A DNA stretch of 64,000 nt from contig OX578286.1 of assembly GCA_951217055.1 (NCBI GenBank), positions 30,510,720-30,574,719 of the forward strand, written 5' to 3'. This document shows positions 61,495 through 64,000 of this stretch, piece after piece; the stretch's first letter is position 1, and every line of letters starts with the position of its first letter. Origin of the DNA: Gerris lacustris (lineage: Eukaryota; Arthropoda; Insecta; Hemiptera; Gerridae). The notes under the pieces were generated by a model. It searched no databases, was not told the origin of the DNA, and saw only the letters and a program-made list of their open reading frames with translations. Position numbers and translations under genes: made by a program.

Positions 61495-61625
61495 TTCCTC
61501 CGTCTGGGGAATCGAACCCGACCTCTCAACTTTTGTAGTGGACGACAAAAAAGACGCTTAGTAAAACGTAGTTCATGCTCCACGCCCCACGCGTCTGCTC
61601 AGGTGACACGGAATTCAGACAGACA
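61495..61625 (-). repeat. tRNA-like SINE fragment
   Basis: The minus strand reads a head GAGCAGACGCGTGGGGCGTG and, after a spacer, GAGGTCGGGTTCGATTCCCC, which looks like A-box and B-box regions. It is too long between the arms for a functional tRNA. Confidence 0.5.
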
Positions 61626-61863
61626 TTTTTAAATCCTTTGTATTAGTTACGCTTCTATTTGTCTGTCTGTTTGTGGGCTGGCTGTCGTCAAAATCTTTCG
61701 AGGGCTAATTAACCCCTTTCCAGTCATCCAATCCAGCTGAAACTTGGCAAATAGACACTTTACTAATACAAAAACAGTTTTATCAAAATTTAAGGGTCAC
61801 CACCTTTAACACATATATTTTTATAACATCGTTGCCTATACAAACACGATACATACACATATA

Positions 61864-61865
<2 letters not shown>

Positions 61866-61957
<92 letters not shown>
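61866..61957. repeat. (AT)n microsatellite
   Basis: Uninterrupted alternating AT over about 90 bases. The Tyr-Ile open frame across it is not a gene. Confidence 0.97.
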
Positions 61958-61959
<2 letters not shown>

Positions 61960-62533
61960 CATAATATTCTTCATAATGGACATCATATTATGTGATACTA
62001 TATTTCTTGGGTGAAGCTGTTAATAATTAATAAATTATAATTTTTTGTTTTTATAAATTTATAATTATTTGTTAGTTATTTTGTTTTTCTTTTAAAACAT
62101 GGTGGTTTTCCACCTGTTTTAATGATATTTAAGACATGCTTGAATGCGTTTTCTACACATGTTTGCATTGGAATATGTCCAATACTTTGTTTTTCTAAAA
62201 TTTCACCCTTTTTATTAAATTTTCGAAAAAATGATTTATACGCTGATCTTTCCTAACGAATCTAAACCGTCTTTGTATATTATAAACTTTCTTTTTTGCT
62301 TTTAAATAAATATGTTTCTACCTACACTAAATGCAATTTTGAAAATATGTTTTTTCTCTTTTTTTTATGGATTCTATCAAAACAAATTAAAAAAAATAAT
62401 CAAATATTTAAAAAAAAAAAAAACTATGTCTTTTCCCGTTAATATAATATTTTGTATAACAATTTTTTTTTATTAATATGTAACATGTTTAAAATTTGAA
62501 CTACGCACTACATTACAAATTTGGTCGAAATGA

Positions 62534-62537
<4 letters not shown>

Positions 62538-62613
<76 letters not shown>
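62538..62613. repeat. (AT)n microsatellite
   Basis: A second alternating AT tract. It ends where a repeat containing the GAAAC-hairpin motif begins. Confidence 0.97.
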
Positions 62614-62615
<2 letters not shown>

Positions 62616-62720
62616 CACAGAGAAAACCCAGGGCTCGGTCATAAAAACACTATTCACTCACAACATACTCAAAAACCCGACGTTTCGGTTTATTCTTTAA
62701 ACCTTCTTCATAGGATCTAA
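62614..62720 (-). repeat. Repeat with ATGAAGA-hairpin-GAAAC motif
   Basis: On the minus strand ATGAAGA, A, the 6-bp hairpin GGTTTA-AAGAA-TAAACC and GAAACGTCGGG lie in order (62711-62676). This is the same architecture as at 57598 and 25001. Confidence 0.65.
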
Positions 62721-62943
62721 AACAAAAGAAAATACAAAAAGTTTACACAGGATGCAATTAAGATTAAAAGAGTTTACAATTAGAAAAACTAAACTTAAAA
62801 ACACAAAGCTAGAGAAACTTACAATGAGAAACATATGGAATGAGAACTAATGTAACATACTATTGAATAAAAATGTTTTGAGATTTTTTAAAAAAAGACT
62901 AGAATATTCAAACAATTTAAGAAAAAATGACTAGAGAATGTAT

Positions 62944-62944
62944 G

Positions 62945-63030
<86 letters not shown>

Positions 63031-63038
63031 ATATATAC
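62944..63038. repeat. (AT)n microsatellite
   Basis: A third AT tract, with two T-rich interruptions (near 62962 and 63019). Confidence 0.97.
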
Positions 63039-63339
63039 ATATAAAATTAATGTCATGTTACTTAATAATAATTTATTTTAACAATACCAGTGCTACTATT
63101 TTTGTAGCTTCTGAAAGATTAAAATAGTTGTATATCATTTTAAAACCTGTGTATAATAATTATTTCGAAATATTTTTGTAGAATCAGGTATTCTGAGATT
63201 CTATGTGGGTGTATTTATTATTGTTTGTTATATATGCAGTGTAATATCTCTTAAGCAACACTTTATAAATATCGGATATTATCTCTAACATGTTTTAGTA
63301 GTCGTGGTTGAATTTAATTTTTTTATCAATTTTTACTAT

Positions 63340-63995
63340 AAAAAAAATACTCCACCCCGGCGAGGAATCGTACCCGACCTCACCTTTTGCGTTTCTAGCT
63401 ATTTTCTTAGGAATTAAATTTTGGCACTTCTTTAGATTGTTACTTCCCTTATAAACAAAACAGAGGGGAGTAACAATCTAAAGAAGGTGCACGGAATGTT
63501 CTTCTTTAGACTGTTACTCCCCTCATCAAAATAGAAGTGGGATATTCCTTTGTCCCAAAGTACATTGGACTAAATATCCCTTTGTCTTCATAATTATTTA
63601 ATCTATGTAATTTTTATACTAAAACAACATAGGGGAGTAACAAGAAGTACCTAAATTTTTCCCGAGAAAACGACTTATATGGTTTAGATTCCTATGCATT
63701 TAAATGGACTAAATTTTAGAATATTTTAATTAAATTCGTCGGATCCGTTTTTGTGAAATAATTGTTTTATGAGTTTCCAGGGTATAAGCCCCCCAAATGT
63801 TGAGCTAAAATTAATTTATTAATTTCTCCTTTGGGTATGATTTTTTCTGAGTCTGCATGCCAAATACCATCGAAATCGGCCCTGTACTTTAGGCTCTTCG
63901 CATCTGTACAGAAATATTTTAAAAACCACTTTTTTTTGGATTCAGGACATTTCAAAATGTGTAAATTTATCTCATTAGAATTTTTTGTCACAAAA
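63340..63995 (-). mobile_element. Element R3, reverse copy, broken by a hAT MITE
   Basis: The tRNA-like box complement CGGCGAGGAATCGTACCCGA (63359) is followed by TAGCTATTTTCTTAGGAA. The sequence then resumes after the MITE with CCCGAGAAAACGACTTATAT and the usual R3 interior to the window edge. Confidence 0.8.
63423..63651 (+). mobile_element. hAT MITE (GGYACTTC family) nested in R3
   Basis: Ends GGCACTTCTTTAGATTGTTA and GGGGAGTAACAAGAAGTACC. The perfect 8-bp target duplication TAAATTTT lies on both sides (63415-63422 and 63652-63659). Confidence 0.94.
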
Positions 63996-64000
63996 TTATA

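Overview
The window is a stretch of AT-rich animal (arthropod, most likely insect) nuclear DNA. It has long introns, canonical GT-AG splice sites and a heavy load of DNA transposons, MITEs, LINE fragments and satellites. No bacterial-style gene organisation, rRNA operon, CRISPR or phage content is visible. I could not determine the species. The repeat mix (hAT, mariner, pogo-like, piggyBac-like, RTE, tRNA- and 5S-like SINEs) fits a large repeat-rich insect genome, for example a hemipteran, but this is only a guess.

One gene is fully resolved. Positions 9-24623 (+) hold a complete 13-exon coding region of the ecdysoneless (Ecd/SGT1) family. The phases join without a break into 1,917 nt, giving 638 residues against about 644 for the human protein, and the peptide runs co-linear with the family from start to stop. 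Its introns are filled with mobile DNA: a perfect 31-bp minisatellite just before exon 2 (intron 1), a 1.6-kb inverted-repeat element (intron 2), an exon-like duplication and foldback DNA (intron 3), a mariner inside a hAT MITE plus a pogo-like element (intron 4), a TTAA-flanked MITE (intron 6), a satellite invaded by an RTE LINE that was itself invaded by a hAT MITE (intron 9), and a tRNA-like SINE (intron 11).

From 24.6 to 40 kb I see no convincing protein gene. There are foldback elements, an A-rich low-complexity block, SINE copies, the GGYACTTC hAT MITE family, a tight 53-bp palindrome, a 5S rRNA-like fragment and a dead mariner. From 40.4 to 54 kb a second (+) transcription unit is possible: a leader exon with a GTAAGT donor near 40830, two small exons with excellent splice sites (44915-44978, 49313-49368) encoding a cysteine-containing segment and a hydrophobic helix, and a candidate last exon at 53941 followed by AATAAA. 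Its product is unrecognised. Its introns carry a 75/69-bp satellite, a hAT transposase relic split by a non-LTR retrotransposon, and a 1-kb foldback element.

The last 10 kb is repeat on repeat: several families (called R1, R3, R4 and R5 here), nested MITEs and three long (AT)n tracts. The most interesting signals are the nested insertions dated by target-site duplications, inverted intronic copies that flank ecd exons 8-11, a possible in-frame cassette exon in ecd, the unknown small membrane-protein candidate, and a recurrent structured motif CTGANGAW-hairpin-GAAAC in three unrelated repeats.
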